The notes under the pieces: generated by a model
What the model was told of the DNA's origin: nothing
Seen by the model: only the letters and a program-made list of their open reading frames with translations
The model's database searches: none
Assembly (NCBI RefSeq): GCF_026013365.1
Contig: NZ_JAPDOE010000002.1
Location: 62,001-126,000 of the forward strand
DNA: 64,000 nt
Origin: Paenibacillus sp. LS1
Lineage (GTDB): Bacteria > Bacillota > Bacilli > Paenibacillales > Paenibacillaceae
Reading direction: 5' to 3'
In this document: one piece after another, positions 24,484 through 34,369 of the stretch
Position numbering within the stretch: the first letter of the stretch is position 1
How the letters are laid out: each line of letters starts with the position of its first letter
Program-made: the position numbers and the translations under genes

Positions 24484-26172
24484 CTATTCTTCACCATACT
24501 CTACAATGATGCTGTACTCATTCGATCGGGATTCTCCTGCCCGTTTTTGTCCATTGCATTCATACGTGTACATGACGGTCAGTGCCCCTTGCAGCGTACC
24601 TGTCTGTTCGGAAGATAACTGCACTACATAGGAGATGTTCCTTTCCGTTCCCGGCTCAATTTCCCCCACATGCAGAATCCTTGGCGTGGAATATTCCGGA
24701 ATGCTCCATTGGATCTGACCCGCAGCTTGCCCAAGCCATTTTGCACCCTCAGGCAAAATGCCCCCCAATTGTACGCGTGCCGGCAAATTGCCCTTATTCG
24801 CCACACGTACCTCGAACGTGACCGTGCCTCCCTGCTCAACCAATGTCGGTTCCACTTGAACATGGGCCTGAATTATCGGCGTTTTCAACTCAACGACAGC
24901 TTCATTGGATGTAATCATCCGCTGTACTGACCGCGAATCCGGCAAACGAAATGTATACATCAGGCTGGCATGATTCACATACTTGTATTGATCAGGTTTC
25001 AATTCACCACGTTCTGCAAGTTTCGCCTCGAACTGAATATTAAGAACAGACCGGGCAGTCAACGTCCCCAGATTAAGCCCTTTGGCCAGATTGGTACCAG
25101 GTCGTTTAACCCCATTCCAACCCAGACTGCCTTCGACAAATGTCATACCTGTTGGCAATACATCCAGCAGGGTTCCATCCACCGCATAGCTGCTTGTATT
25201 GGAGACGGTAATATTATAACGGACTGCATCATCCCATGTTGCCGTTAACGGGAGTACACTTTTGACCAGAGAGATCTGGGGCTGAATCACTTCCAGGGTA
25301 ACCTGATTGGAGTAGATAGTTTCCTGCTGACCTGCCGAGATATAAGTCAGTACAGCCACACTTGATATTCCGTTATCGCTCCCCCCTACAACCTGAACCC
25401 TGTACTGTATCCGAACGGAACTTCCAGGCTCAATCTCCCCAAGTTCTATTCCAGTATCAGGTGTGACTTGTGGCGCAAACATCTCATTGACAATGACACT
25501 GGCAGGAATAAAGACAACCCCTTGCGGCAAAGCAATCGTTACCTGAGCACCCGTGGCTGTAATAAAACCCGGATTGCTCACCAGGACGGTGTACATAACA
25601 ATGTCTCCTGAGAAGGTCTGGCCCCGCTCGGCTTGAAGACTGACCTCAAGCCGGGAAGAAACCATGCTCACCTCAACCGTATTGGATTTCTCCACACCTC
25701 TGACCGTCCTGCCTTCAGATGTCCCAAACTCATAATTAACCTGAGCTTGATTAAGCAGCTTTAAGCCTGCAGGTATCCTTAAGACCACTACCTGGAAGTG
25801 ATATCGCAGAGTTGCCCCAGGAATGATCTCTGCAGGAGGCAGCCCACGCTCCGGTGAAGCTCCCGGTAGGGGAATCCCGTCACGCAGTACACTATTTGGA
25901 AGAAGTGATGTTTCTGGGGATAGAGAATCCACCACATGAACGATAGCTGTACAGTTGCCTGTGTTCACAATCTCGATCAGGTAAGTCAGGGACTGCTCCA
26001 GTGTAGCTACAGCTACGTTGCATTGCTTTTTCACTTCCAGCCTGGGCCCGACCCATGGAGTAATGACTGTATTGGAATACGCCACCTGTTCCAGTTCAGT
26101 CGTACCCGAGCTGAATCGAACCAACGACTGATTCTGAAGCCAGTGGGACAACGGACCGGAAGTTTGGCTCAT
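24484..26172 (-). CDS. DUF11 repeat protein, continuation of the upstream DUF11 array
   Basis: A 562-residue protein without signal peptide or LPxTG anchor. It contains about four DUF11 (B_ant_repeat) beta-sandwich domains, starting at residues ~45, ~175, ~300 and ~430 (for example GDIVMYTVLVSNPG, DAVRYNITVSNTSSYAVDG). The first 45 residues are not a new domain: LQNQSLVRFSSGTTELEQ followed by YSNTVITPWVGP matches the closing strands of an A-type repeat (NNQSTVSFTSG...FSNTITTQVYQP) that the previous gene starts but does not finish. The ATG overlaps the upstream stop as ATGA. The repeats are more diverged than upstream. A surface or spore-associated role is inferred from the family. Confidence 0.88.
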   Translation of the reverse strand: MSQTSGPLSHWLQNQSLVRFSSGTTELEQVAYSNTVITPWVGPRLEVKKQCNVAVATLEQSLTYLIEIVNTGNCTAIVHVVDSLSPETSLLPNSVLRDGIPLPGASPERGLPPAEIIPGATLRYHFQVVVLRIPAGLKLLNQAQVNYEFGTSEGRTVRGVEKSNTVEVSMVSSRLEVSLQAERGQTFSGDIVMYTVLVSNPGFITATGAQVTIALPQGVVFIPASVIVNEMFAPQVTPDTGIELGEIEPGSSVRIQYRVQVVGGSDNGISSVAVLTYISAGQQETIYSNQVTLEVIQPQISLVKSVLPLTATWDDAVRYNITVSNTSSYAVDGTLLDVLPTGMTFVEGSLGWNGVKRPGTNLAKGLNLGTLTARSVLNIQFEAKLAERGELKPDQYKYVNHASLMYTFRLPDSRSVQRMITSNEAVVELKTPIIQAHVQVEPTLVEQGGTVTFEVRVANKGNLPARVQLGGILPEGAKWLGQAAGQIQWSIPEYSTPRILHVGEIEPGTERNISYVVQLSSEQTGTLQGALTVMYTYECNGQKRAGESRSNEYSIIVEYGEE

Positions 26173-29100
26173 AACACAACGACCTCTACTCGGAATGTAA
26201 CGGTCACGGAAGCACCGGCAGCAATGGAACCGAGCGTTATTCCTGTATTTGGATTACCGTTAGGTCTTGCCACGCCATCCACGGTTACACTTCCGGTTAC
26301 AAATACCGTTCCTGCCGGCACAGGGTCAACCATGACAACATTATTTACCACTTCAATACCACTATTGGTTACGACAACCGTGTAGGTGATTACATCGCCA
26401 ACAACAGCATCAATGGCACTTGTGCTTTTGACAACAACCACATTAGGTGCAGATACAGGGATCACCAGCACATTGGAAGATACAGTTCCCGTCAACAGAC
26501 GGCCATCCGGTGGACTAAAAGTATAGTTGGCAGTGGCCTGATTGATCAGCTGCTGATTCTGAGGCAATGAATCCACCGTAACTTCAAGCGTAACCGTTAC
26601 GTTCACAGATCCTCCCGGCGGTATCGTACCAACCACAATCCCTGATTGAGGGTTGGCTCCGGGTTGGGGAACACCATCGATCAGAACACTGTTGGGAAGC
26701 AGAACGGCACCATCCGGTATATTGTCCGTTAAGGTCAAGTTGGCTCCGAGATTTCCACTATTGTTAATAGTGAAGGAATAGATGATGGTATCACCGATCG
26801 TTGCATTGGAGGTGCTGGCTGTTTTCGTTAATGCCACTATTGGCTGATAGATCGGTGTGATAACTGTATTGGAATACGCTGCTCCCGAGAAAACGCCCGA
26901 TGTGAAACTTACGGAAGACTGACTGCTCACTTGAGGTGGCGTTGGAAGTGAATTGACCCGAACCGCGTATGAAACGGCTACAGATGCTCCGGGTGCCAAC
27001 GTCCCAAGAGCAACACCAAGCGCTGGATTGGCCAAGGCACGCTGGACGCCGTCCACCAGAACACTGCCTGTAACAAATGTGGTGGCTGGGCTAATCGGAT
27101 CGGTGATCACAATGTTGTTGACAGGGTCAATTCCGTTATTGCTCACAACCATCTCGTATACGATCGTATCGCCAACCACAGCATCAATGACAGGAGTAGT
27201 CTTCACTACGCTGACATTCGGAGCTGATACCTGAATGTTGAGTGCGTTGGAGGTGATGCTGCCTCCCAGTGTTCTTCCATCAGGTAATGTGTAGGAAAAG
27301 GTGGCGGAAGCCTGATTGGTTATGGATTGGCTCAAAGGTAATGTCACGATCACAACGGAGAACATAACGATGGTAGTTGTAGATACGACACCCAGTGGGA
27401 TACCCGAAGCCGGATCAGCACCAGGTGCTGATCCGCCATTAATAATGACACTATTCGGTACAAGCTCCGTTCCAGCCGGAATGGTATCCGTTAACGTAAC
27501 AGATGCTCCGTAGTTTCCGCTATTGGTAATGGCAATACTGTAGACAACCGTATCCCCTACAGTCGCTATAGCCTGATCTCCTGTTTTGATAGCAGCCAGA
27601 ATAGGTTGGTACACCTGTGTTGTAATGGTATTGGAAAATGTGGTAGCAGAGAATGCACCGGATGTGAAACTCACGGTTGACTGGTTGTTCAAAACTGCAG
27701 TTGCCGGAAGAGAAGTGACCTGCACGCTAAACACAACCGTCACAGTTACGCCCGGTGCAATGGAACCCAGCGTTATTCCGGTTGATGGGTTCGCACCCGG
27801 GCGTAGAATACCGTCAACATATACACTCCCTGCAGTAAGAAGGGTACTTGCCGGCACCGCATCTGTAAAAATCACATTGCTAACACTTGCAATCCCGTTA
27901 TTGGTTACGGCGATGCTGTAAGTCACGGTATCCCCGACGGAAACAGCTGTGGATGTCGTGGATTTGACCACTTCCACATCCGGTGCGGAAACCGAAATCG
28001 TAAGCACATTGGATAACACTGTCCCTGTAATATTCCGTCCGTTCGGCAATGTAAAGGATAACGCAACCGAAGCCTGATTCACGAGCTGCTGAGGGGTTGG
28101 CAATGTCTCAATAACTACGGAAAACGTAATTGTAGTTGTAGCTCCGGCAGCCACATTACCTGCGGGAATACCCGTTACGGGATTTGCAGCTGGTAACGGC
28201 TGACCGTTCACAATGACACTATTCGGAACAAGAATGGTACCGGCTGGCAGGTTATCCGACAGATTGATTTGGGCACCGTAGTTCCCCTGATTTCTCACCG
28301 TTATCGTATAACTAACGGTATCCCCGACGGTGGCATTTTGTGTACTGGCTATCTTTTGAGCAGTAAGAATCGGTTGGTACACCGGAGTGACCACTGTATT
28401 GGAAAACGTCGTGCTTGAGAACGCTCCAGAGGTAAAACTGACCGTCGATCGATTGCTCAACTGTCCCCCCGGTGGAATTTCATTGACCCTGACACTGAAC
28501 GTCACGGTCACGGATGTCCCGGGTCCCAGTGTAGCAAGCGATATCCCCCCTGCCGGATTGGAATTGGGTTGGGCCACCCCGTTTACGGTAACACTGCCTG
28601 TGTTGAAAGTTGCTCCGGCAGGAATCGGATCGGAAAATTGAATATTGCTTACCGGCGCAATACCGCTGTTTGTAATCAGAATGGAATAACTGACTGTATC
28701 GCCCACGGCAGCAGCAGTTGATGAAGTGCTTTTGACAACAGCAACGTTGGGTGACGAGACGGGAAATGTCAGTGTATTTGAAGTGGCTGTTCCTGTTAAC
28801 GTCCTTCCATCAGGAGGTGTAAATGTAAAGGATGACGTTGCAAAATTGCTGAGCTGCTGTGGCGATGGAAGTGAATTCACAACCACCGCAAACGTGACGA
28901 CAGCTGTCGCTCCCGCTGCTACAATACCAACCGGAATTCCTGCTCCTGGTGTTGCTCCCGGCTGTGGTACACCGGATACCACCACGCTGTTTGGAACAAC
29001 AGTGGTTGCAGCCGGAATGGTATCGGTCACCGTTACATTGGCCTCCAAATTACCGGCATTACTCACCGTCACGGTATATACCACCGTATCACCTACGGTT

Positions 29101-32100
29101 GCATTAGCTGTATTCGCCGTTTTGACAAGTGAAATCTGTGGCTGTATGACCGGAGTCTGTGTGGTATTGGACGATGATGACCCCGAAAATGAACCGGATG
29201 TGAAGCTGACCGTCGACTGATTGTTAATCTGCGAAGGGATCGGCATAGTTATCCTCACCTCAAAAGTTACGGTTACCTCAGCCCCTGGGGCCAATGTACC
29301 GATTGGAATGCCGGCGGTCGGATTGGAGAGCGGGAATGACGTCCCGTTCACAATGACACTTCCGGGTATAAATGGGGTGTTCGAAGGAAGCGGGTTCGCG
29401 TATACCACGTTGTTCACTGCTACTGTTCCGTTGTTACGAATGACTGAAGTATATCGAACGACATCTCCAGATACGGCGTAATCTAGGTTATCACTGTTTA
29501 CAATGCTTACATTCGGCAGGGATACGGGAATGGTGATTGTATTGGATGAAACAAAACCTGAAATATTCCTTCCGCTCGGAAGAGCGTAGCTATAGGCTGC
29601 AATAGCCTGATTAATCAGCTGTCTTGCATCTGGCAAGCTGGTGACCGTTGCAAGGAAAGTGACTGTCGCGGTTGCGCCCGCGGCGAGTGCTCCCAGACTG
29701 ATTCCAGAGTTTGGGCTGACACCGGGTACAGGTGAGCCATTAATGATGACACTGTTGGTATTAAATATGGCTCCCGCAGGAACCGGATCTGTTAACGTAA
29801 CCGTCGCTGCAATGTTGCCCGTATTCGTAATCTGGATGGCGTAATTAAAGGTATCTCCCACGGTCAAGCTTGTTGTACTGGCCGATTTCACCACTTGAAT
29901 GACAGGTTGAAAAATCGGCGTATTCACTGTCACCGATGAGGAAACGCCATTAAAACTGCCTGACGTAAAAGCTGTACTTGCACGGTTGCTGACCGAACCT
30001 GTAGCTGGAATGGAGGTCACTCTTGTCTGGTAGGTCACGGTTACACTGCTGAAGCTGTTCAACGTCCCCAGAGCAATACCCGAAACCGGGCTTGCATTTC
30101 TTGCCGCCGCTCCATTAATGGTGACACTCCCGGATACAAATTCTGAACCAGCAGAAGGCGTATCTGAGAGGATCAGGTTCTGGACTGCCCCGCTGCCAGA
30201 ATTGGTGGTTACAACCGTATAGGTAAGCACATCCCCTACAGTGGCGTCTGCTGTATTGACCGTTTTGGCAATAGTTATATTCGGAGCTGAGGCGGGAATT
30301 CGAACGATATTGGACAGGCTACTTCCTGACAGATTACGTCCACTCGGGAGCTGGTACGTGTAACTTCCTGTTCCCTGATTCTCCAATGTTGGCGGGGATG
30401 GGAGCGTCGTCAGTGACGTGCGAAATACCACCGTGGCACTCCCTCCAGGCAGGAGGCTCCCCAGCGTGATTCCGGTTAAAGGACTGACACCTGGACGTGC
30501 TGTACCATTCACCGTTACCGAATCGGGAATGAACGTGAGACCTGCCGGGATCGTATCGGTCACGTTCACCTGTGCTGCAATATTCCCGCTATTCGTCACG
30601 AGCAGTGTATACGCAAGCTGATCTCCCAATGTGGCATTGGTCTGATTCGCCGACTTATTGATTGTAATCACAGGTTGGAATATAGGCGTTGTGATGGAAT
30701 TCGAGTTAGAGATCCCTGTAAACGTTCCTGAACTATAAGATACGACCGCTCGATTGACGAACGAACCGGTACCCGGCAAAGACTGCACATTAACCTGAAA
30801 TGTCACGGTTGCCGAGCTTCCTGCCGTCAATGTACCTAGGGCTATGCCACTGGCTGGATTAGCTGCTGGTACACTGGCCCCCCTGACAACCACACTTCCG
30901 GGCACAAAATTAAGACCCGCCGGAAGACTATCCGTCAGGACGACATTGCTAATGGTTTGTATGCCGCCATTCGTCGTGACCACCGAATAGGTAAAGGTTT
31001 CTCCAACAGCAACGTCTGTTACCGTTGCATTTTTGACAACCGTTACATTAGGCAAAGTTACCGGAATCGTCAGTGTGTTGGACACCACCGTACCCGTTAT
31101 GGTCCGTCCGTCAGCGGAAAGGAATGAATACGGAGCTGTAGCCTGATCCACCAACGTAGGCGGTGTAGGCAGGTTCGTGACCAGGACTTGAAAGGTTACG
31201 GTCGTTGTGCTTCCTGCTGCAAGACTGCCCAAATTAACTCCTGTAACCGGATTGGCGCCTGCAATGACCGTTCCGTTCACGCGAAAACTCCCGGCAACAT
31301 AGGTGCTACCACTTGGAATATTATCGGATATCGTAACGTTGGCTGCGACGTTTCCTCCATTAACGACTTGAAGTGTATACGTTACCTGATCTCCGACCGT
31401 GGCGTTCGTTGTATTTGCCGATTTCACAATGGACAGGTTAGGTGAATACACAGGAAGTGTAGAGTTATTCGACGGAATGACTCCTGTGATGATTGAACCA
31501 CCTGCAACGCTTTGAAAGGTAAATGCTGCATTTGCCGAATTGACGAGTTGAAGGATACTTGCATCACTAGCGATTAATGCGCGATAGGTCACTATAATAC
31601 TGGTACTCAGATTTAATGACCCCAGTGGTATACCTGCGGTCACATCCAGCGTTGGACGGGACACCCCGGCCACCGTGACGCTACCTGGAATGAAAGTCAG
31701 ACCCGGTGGCAAAGTATCGGACAATACTACACTGGCGGCACTGGCTGTACCTCCATTGCTAATCGTTGCCGTGTACAGGACGCTGTCTCCCGCGACCGCG
31801 CCAGTTGCCACAGAAGCCTTAGCAACTGTAATTCTCGGTGCGTTAATATCAACTTGTATCGCATTCGCGTTCACAATGTACGCGTCACCCGAAGTCGTTA
31901 GCGTCAGTACTGCCGAGGATTGATTGTTAATAAGCCTGGCTGAGACATCCACATTGGTAATATCCCAGCCTTGACGACCGCCAACAATGTTTGAACCTGG
32001 AGCTCCATTGATCTGATTTCGTGTGCCAAACGTGCCTGTTGTGTTAAGTGCTCCCGTATCTCCATTGATCTGGGAGGCAAAAAAGTTTGCTGCGAGATTG

Positions 32101-32873
32101 TTCGGTCCCGATAAGGCCACTGATGTCGCCGAGGTGGGTCCGAATAACGCCTGATCTCCCGTCCGATTCGCGTCACCCTCCTGCGCACTGAACAGTGCTC
32201 TTCCTCCAAGTGCACCGGAGAGGGGGGTTGCGAATCCTGTCAATGTTGTTACTACTGGTGGTGATGTAGATTGCACCAGTACGCCGCCTGCACGTAATGA
32301 CATGTTGCGAAAAGGGAGATTGGGATTCTGATAGATAACCCCAAGTGTCCATCCCGCATGATTGGCCGTGGAATCATTCGGAATAACAATAGTCCCTACC
32401 ACAGCCCCGGTGATGTATGTACCGGCTCCCCCGCTTTGTACAAGTGTAGTCACATTGGCGGAACGTACATAGCCAGCACCACCGCCCCCCAGATCGAATT
32501 GATTGTAGGTAAGTGGATCAGGGGTCACACTGGAAGTACCTGCGGGTGTAATAAACGTAACCGGATTGTTGATGGCAGCACTCAGGTTGACTGTACCATT
32601 GATGTAACTGCCGCCCCAGATCAATTCTGCATACAGAACGGTACTTCCAGCAGGCAGTATAAGAATGGCTGCTGAACTGTTGCTCTGATACAAACTTGTA
32701 GTTCCCAGTGGGTAGGTACCGTACTGGACGCTGGTGTTGGTTGTGGTAAAACCTCCAATACTGTCCTGTGTTCCGGGTACCCCTGCTGTTTCCGAACGAC
32801 TTAAACCTAGTGTATTGCCCGTAAACGTAATTGCTCCCGTAGCGTTGACGGTTGAACGAACGACAAGAGGAAT
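26169..32873 (-). CDS. Giant DUF11 (B_ant_repeat) repeat protein, probable ATT start
   Basis: A protein of about 2,234 residues: an N-terminal beta-rich domain of ~345 residues (IPLVVRSTVNATGAITFTGN ... NAIQVDINAP), then 14 complete DUF11 domains of ~125-135 residues and a truncated 15th. Each has a VGDTVTYSI-like strand, LxDxIPAGxxFVPGSV and GITLGSLAAGATVTVTF. Domains alternate between A-type (ending SFTSGxFSG...SNTxxTPxxQP) and B-type (ending LPDGRxxxGxxxSNxLxIPVSAPN). No signal peptide, transmembrane anchor or sortase motif is seen. GGAGGTGA lies 5 nt (core GGAGG 8 nt) before ATT at 32873; the GTG at 32882 is part of that ribosome-binding site. Likely cell- or spore-surface. Confidence 0.9.
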   Translation of the reverse strand: MPLVVRSTVNATGAITFTGNTLGLSRSETAGVPGTQDSIGGFTTTNTSVQYGTYPLGTTSLYQSNSSAAILILPAGSTVLYAELIWGGSYINGTVNLSAAINNPVTFITPAGTSSVTPDPLTYNQFDLGGGGAGYVRSANVTTLVQSGGAGTYITGAVVGTIVIPNDSTANHAGWTLGVIYQNPNLPFRNMSLRAGGVLVQSTSPPVVTTLTGFATPLSGALGGRALFSAQEGDANRTGDQALFGPTSATSVALSGPNNLAANFFASQINGDTGALNTTGTFGTRNQINGAPGSNIVGGRQGWDITNVDVSARLINNQSSAVLTLTTSGDAYIVNANAIQVDINAPRITVAKASVATGAVAGDSVLYTATISNGGTASAASVVLSDTLPPGLTFIPGSVTVAGVSRPTLDVTAGIPLGSLNLSTSIIVTYRALIASDASILQLVNSANAAFTFQSVAGGSIITGVIPSNNSTLPVYSPNLSIVKSANTTNATVGDQVTYTLQVVNGGNVAANVTISDNIPSGSTYVAGSFRVNGTVIAGANPVTGVNLGSLAAGSTTTVTFQVLVTNLPTPPTLVDQATAPYSFLSADGRTITGTVVSNTLTIPVTLPNVTVVKNATVTDVAVGETFTYSVVTTNGGIQTISNVVLTDSLPAGLNFVPGSVVVRGASVPAANPASGIALGTLTAGSSATVTFQVNVQSLPGTGSFVNRAVVSYSSGTFTGISNSNSITTPIFQPVITINKSANQTNATLGDQLAYTLLVTNSGNIAAQVNVTDTIPAGLTFIPDSVTVNGTARPGVSPLTGITLGSLLPGGSATVVFRTSLTTLPSPPTLENQGTGSYTYQLPSGRNLSGSSLSNIVRIPASAPNITIAKTVNTADATVGDVLTYTVVTTNSGSGAVQNLILSDTPSAGSEFVSGSVTINGAAARNASPVSGIALGTLNSFSSVTVTYQTRVTSIPATGSVSNRASTAFTSGSFNGVSSSVTVNTPIFQPVIQVVKSASTTSLTVGDTFNYAIQITNTGNIAATVTLTDPVPAGAIFNTNSVIINGSPVPGVSPNSGISLGALAAGATATVTFLATVTSLPDARQLINQAIAAYSYALPSGRNISGFVSSNTITIPVSLPNVSIVNSDNLDYAVSGDVVRYTSVIRNNGTVAVNNVVYANPLPSNTPFIPGSVIVNGTSFPLSNPTAGIPIGTLAPGAEVTVTFEVRITMPIPSQINNQSTVSFTSGSFSGSSSSNTTQTPVIQPQISLVKTANTANATVGDTVVYTVTVSNAGNLEANVTVTDTIPAATTVVPNSVVVSGVPQPGATPGAGIPVGIVAAGATAVVTFAVVVNSLPSPQQLSNFATSSFTFTPPDGRTLTGTATSNTLTFPVSSPNVAVVKSTSSTAAAVGDTVSYSILITNSGIAPVSNIQFSDPIPAGATFNTGSVTVNGVAQPNSNPAGGISLATLGPGTSVTVTFSVRVNEIPPGGQLSNRSTVSFTSGAFSSTTFSNTVVTPVYQPILTAQKIASTQNATVGDTVSYTITVRNQGNYGAQINLSDNLPAGTILVPNSVIVNGQPLPAANPVTGIPAGNVAAGATTTITFSVVIETLPTPQQLVNQASVALSFTLPNGRNITGTVLSNVLTISVSAPDVEVVKSTTSTAVSVGDTVTYSIAVTNNGIASVSNVIFTDAVPASTLLTAGSVYVDGILRPGANPSTGITLGSIAPGVTVTVVFSVQVTSLPATAVLNNQSTVSFTSGAFSATTFSNTITTQVYQPILAAIKTGDQAIATVGDTVVYSIAITNSGNYGASVTLTDTIPAGTELVPNSVIINGGSAPGADPASGIPLGVVSTTTIVMFSVVIVTLPLSQSITNQASATFSYTLPDGRTLGGSITSNALNIQVSAPNVSVVKTTPVIDAVVGDTIVYEMVVSNNGIDPVNNIVITDPISPATTFVTGSVLVDGVQRALANPALGVALGTLAPGASVAVSYAVRVNSLPTPPQVSSQSSVSFTSGVFSGAAYSNTVITPIYQPIVALTKTASTSNATIGDTIIYSFTINNSGNLGANLTLTDNIPDGAVLLPNSVLIDGVPQPGANPQSGIVVGTIPPGGSVNVTVTLEVTVDSLPQNQQLINQATANYTFSPPDGRLLTGTVSSNVLVIPVSAPNVVVVKSTSAIDAVVGDVITYTVVVTNSGIEVVNNVVMVDPVPAGTVFVTGSVTVDGVARPNGNPNTGITLGSIAAGASVTVTFRVEVVVL

Positions 32874-33115
32874 GGAAGTCACCTCCCCTTCAGCAAGAAT
32901 TACAATCCTATAAAACGGAGCCTATTATCAGTCTATGACGCTCCCTAGAAAATTTGTATGTCCCTTTTCGGAAAGTTTCTGTCCTCTCTGTAATATAATG
33001 TAAGCTTACTTCTCATGCTTGAATATAATGATTTGCGTTTTGTTCATTGTGATTTATAATCATCATATACGAGAGTAATTCTGTCGTACCATTATGATGC
33101 AGTCAGCGGTGATAT

Positions 33116-34255
33116 ATGAAGAGTTTCCATACGCACAATAGCCATATTCCAACAGAATACGAGTTCAAGCATTCAAAATGGATCAAAAAAATGCTCCATG
33201 CCTACTGGATTGTCATTATGGCACATCTCGCCATTCAGATTGGCTGTTTCCTGTTTCTGGAGTATGATCGCACACCTATAGATTTCTTGATGAATGTCCT
33301 GTTCTGGCCTACGGCCATCAGCAGTTCTTGCATTTTGATCGCGAGTTGGGTTGATCGACGCTTCAGTTCATATTCCTTCTATGCCATGTCTGTAGCCAGC
33401 ACGGTGATCGCCTGGACGATTATTCATGTCAATTATGACATTCGGATTATATTAGCGATCTGTCTGTTACCCATCTTCGCTTCGGTTCTGTTCTTCAGCA
33501 AAAAGAGAGTCTGGATTGTCTGCCTGATGCAGACGATTGGTTATCTTCTGGTTCTGTTCGATCCGGTTTACCGATCGTACCTCTCTTCATTTGACATGGT
33601 ATCCATTCCGGCTTTTCTAATCCTTGGTACATATGTAGCACAGGTTATCGTAACCAGCGGAGTCGAAGTGCTGGACGACCTTCAGGCAAGCATGCTTGCC
33701 AAGCAGGACCTTATTGTGCGAAACGCCATTATGACCAAACAGTCCAAAACAGACGGTTTAACCAACCTCTATAACCAAAGCTCATTCAAGGATTATTATG
33801 AAAAAGCATTCGAGTACGCCAACAGCGGCATGAGTCTGCATCTGGCTCTGATCGATATTGATGATTTCAAATCCATTAATGACACGTATGGTCATCGGGT
33901 TGGAGACATCATTCTGGAGAAAGTGTCGCTGATCATTCAGGAGACGATTACCTCAAGTGATATTGCAGCACGCTATGGTGGCGAAGAGTTCGCATTATTG
34001 ATGTTTGAGCAGTCTTTCGAGCAGGCATATGCCCTAGTGGAACAGATTCGTCAGAAGATTGCCCTAATGGGTCATCTGGAACTTGAAGGAGCTACAATTA
34101 CGGTGAGTATCGGCCTCAAAAGCTACAGTCCCAATCTGAGCAAAGACAAATTGTTCGAGGAAGTGGATGCCTGTCTGTATGCCGCCAAACGAACGGGTAA
34201 AAATAAAACCGTTACATCACTTGATCTGACTTCATCCCTCGTTGCCAAAACATAA
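33116..34255 (+). CDS. Membrane-bound GGDEF diguanylate cyclase
   Basis: A 379-residue protein with six hydrophobic segments in the first ~190 residues and a GGDEF domain from ~210 to 365. The active site is RYGGEEF (a functional GGEEF variant), preceded by LIDIDDFKSINDTYGHRVGD, which supplies the metal and substrate residues; DGLTNLYNQ marks the domain start. It should make cyclic di-GMP from two GTP in response to a membrane signal. No RxxD inhibitory site is obvious. The ribosome-binding site is weak (GGTGAT). The gene is divergent from the giant DUF11 gene, and a bidirectional terminator follows. Confidence 0.92.
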   Translation: MKSFHTHNSHIPTEYEFKHSKWIKKMLHAYWIVIMAHLAIQIGCFLFLEYDRTPIDFLMNVLFWPTAISSSCILIASWVDRRFSSYSFYAMSVASTVIAWTIIHVNYDIRIILAICLLPIFASVLFFSKKRVWIVCLMQTIGYLLVLFDPVYRSYLSSFDMVSIPAFLILGTYVAQVIVTSGVEVLDDLQASMLAKQDLIVRNAIMTKQSKTDGLTNLYNQSSFKDYYEKAFEYANSGMSLHLALIDIDDFKSINDTYGHRVGDIILEKVSLIIQETITSSDIAARYGGEEFALLMFEQSFEQAYALVEQIRQKIALMGHLELEGATITVSIGLKSYSPNLSKDKLFEEVDACLYAAKRTGKNKTVTSLDLTSSLVAKT

Positions 34256-34257
34256 CA

Positions 34258-34308
34258 AAAAAGTTGTGCTGTACACCGGAATTACGGTTGTACAACACAA
34301 CTTTTTTT
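34258..34308 (+). terminator. Terminator between convergent genes (bidirectional)
   Basis: AAAAAAGTTGTG (34258-34269) pairs with CACAACTTTTTTT (34296-34308), with a continuing TGTACA stem and a CCG/CGG top. T runs exist on both strands, so it can serve the GGDEF gene and the convergent 34370-34891 gene. Confidence 0.9.
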
Positions 34309-34369
34309 GTGTTTTCTTATGATCAGCGAGCTGATCTTTTTATCTACATCAACATTTTAATTCTAGTCT

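Noticed and set aside
26936-31445. Many long plus-strand frames (up to 164 codons) opposite the DUF11 gene
   Set aside because: They are Val/Thr/Pro-rich mirror images of the repeats, recur with the repeat period and lack ribosome-binding sites, so they result from the codon composition of the antisense gene.
26169-31860. Tandem DNA repeat or CRISPR array
   Set aside because: The periodicity (~390/~790 bp) is explained by DUF11 domains within one reading frame; units are diverged at DNA level and there are no short identical repeats with spacers.
32884-33115. Sigma-K-like CATA motif (around 32930) as sporulation promoter of the DUF11 gene
   Set aside because: The -10-like match is partial and no AC at the right distance for a -35 was found; kept only as an idea.
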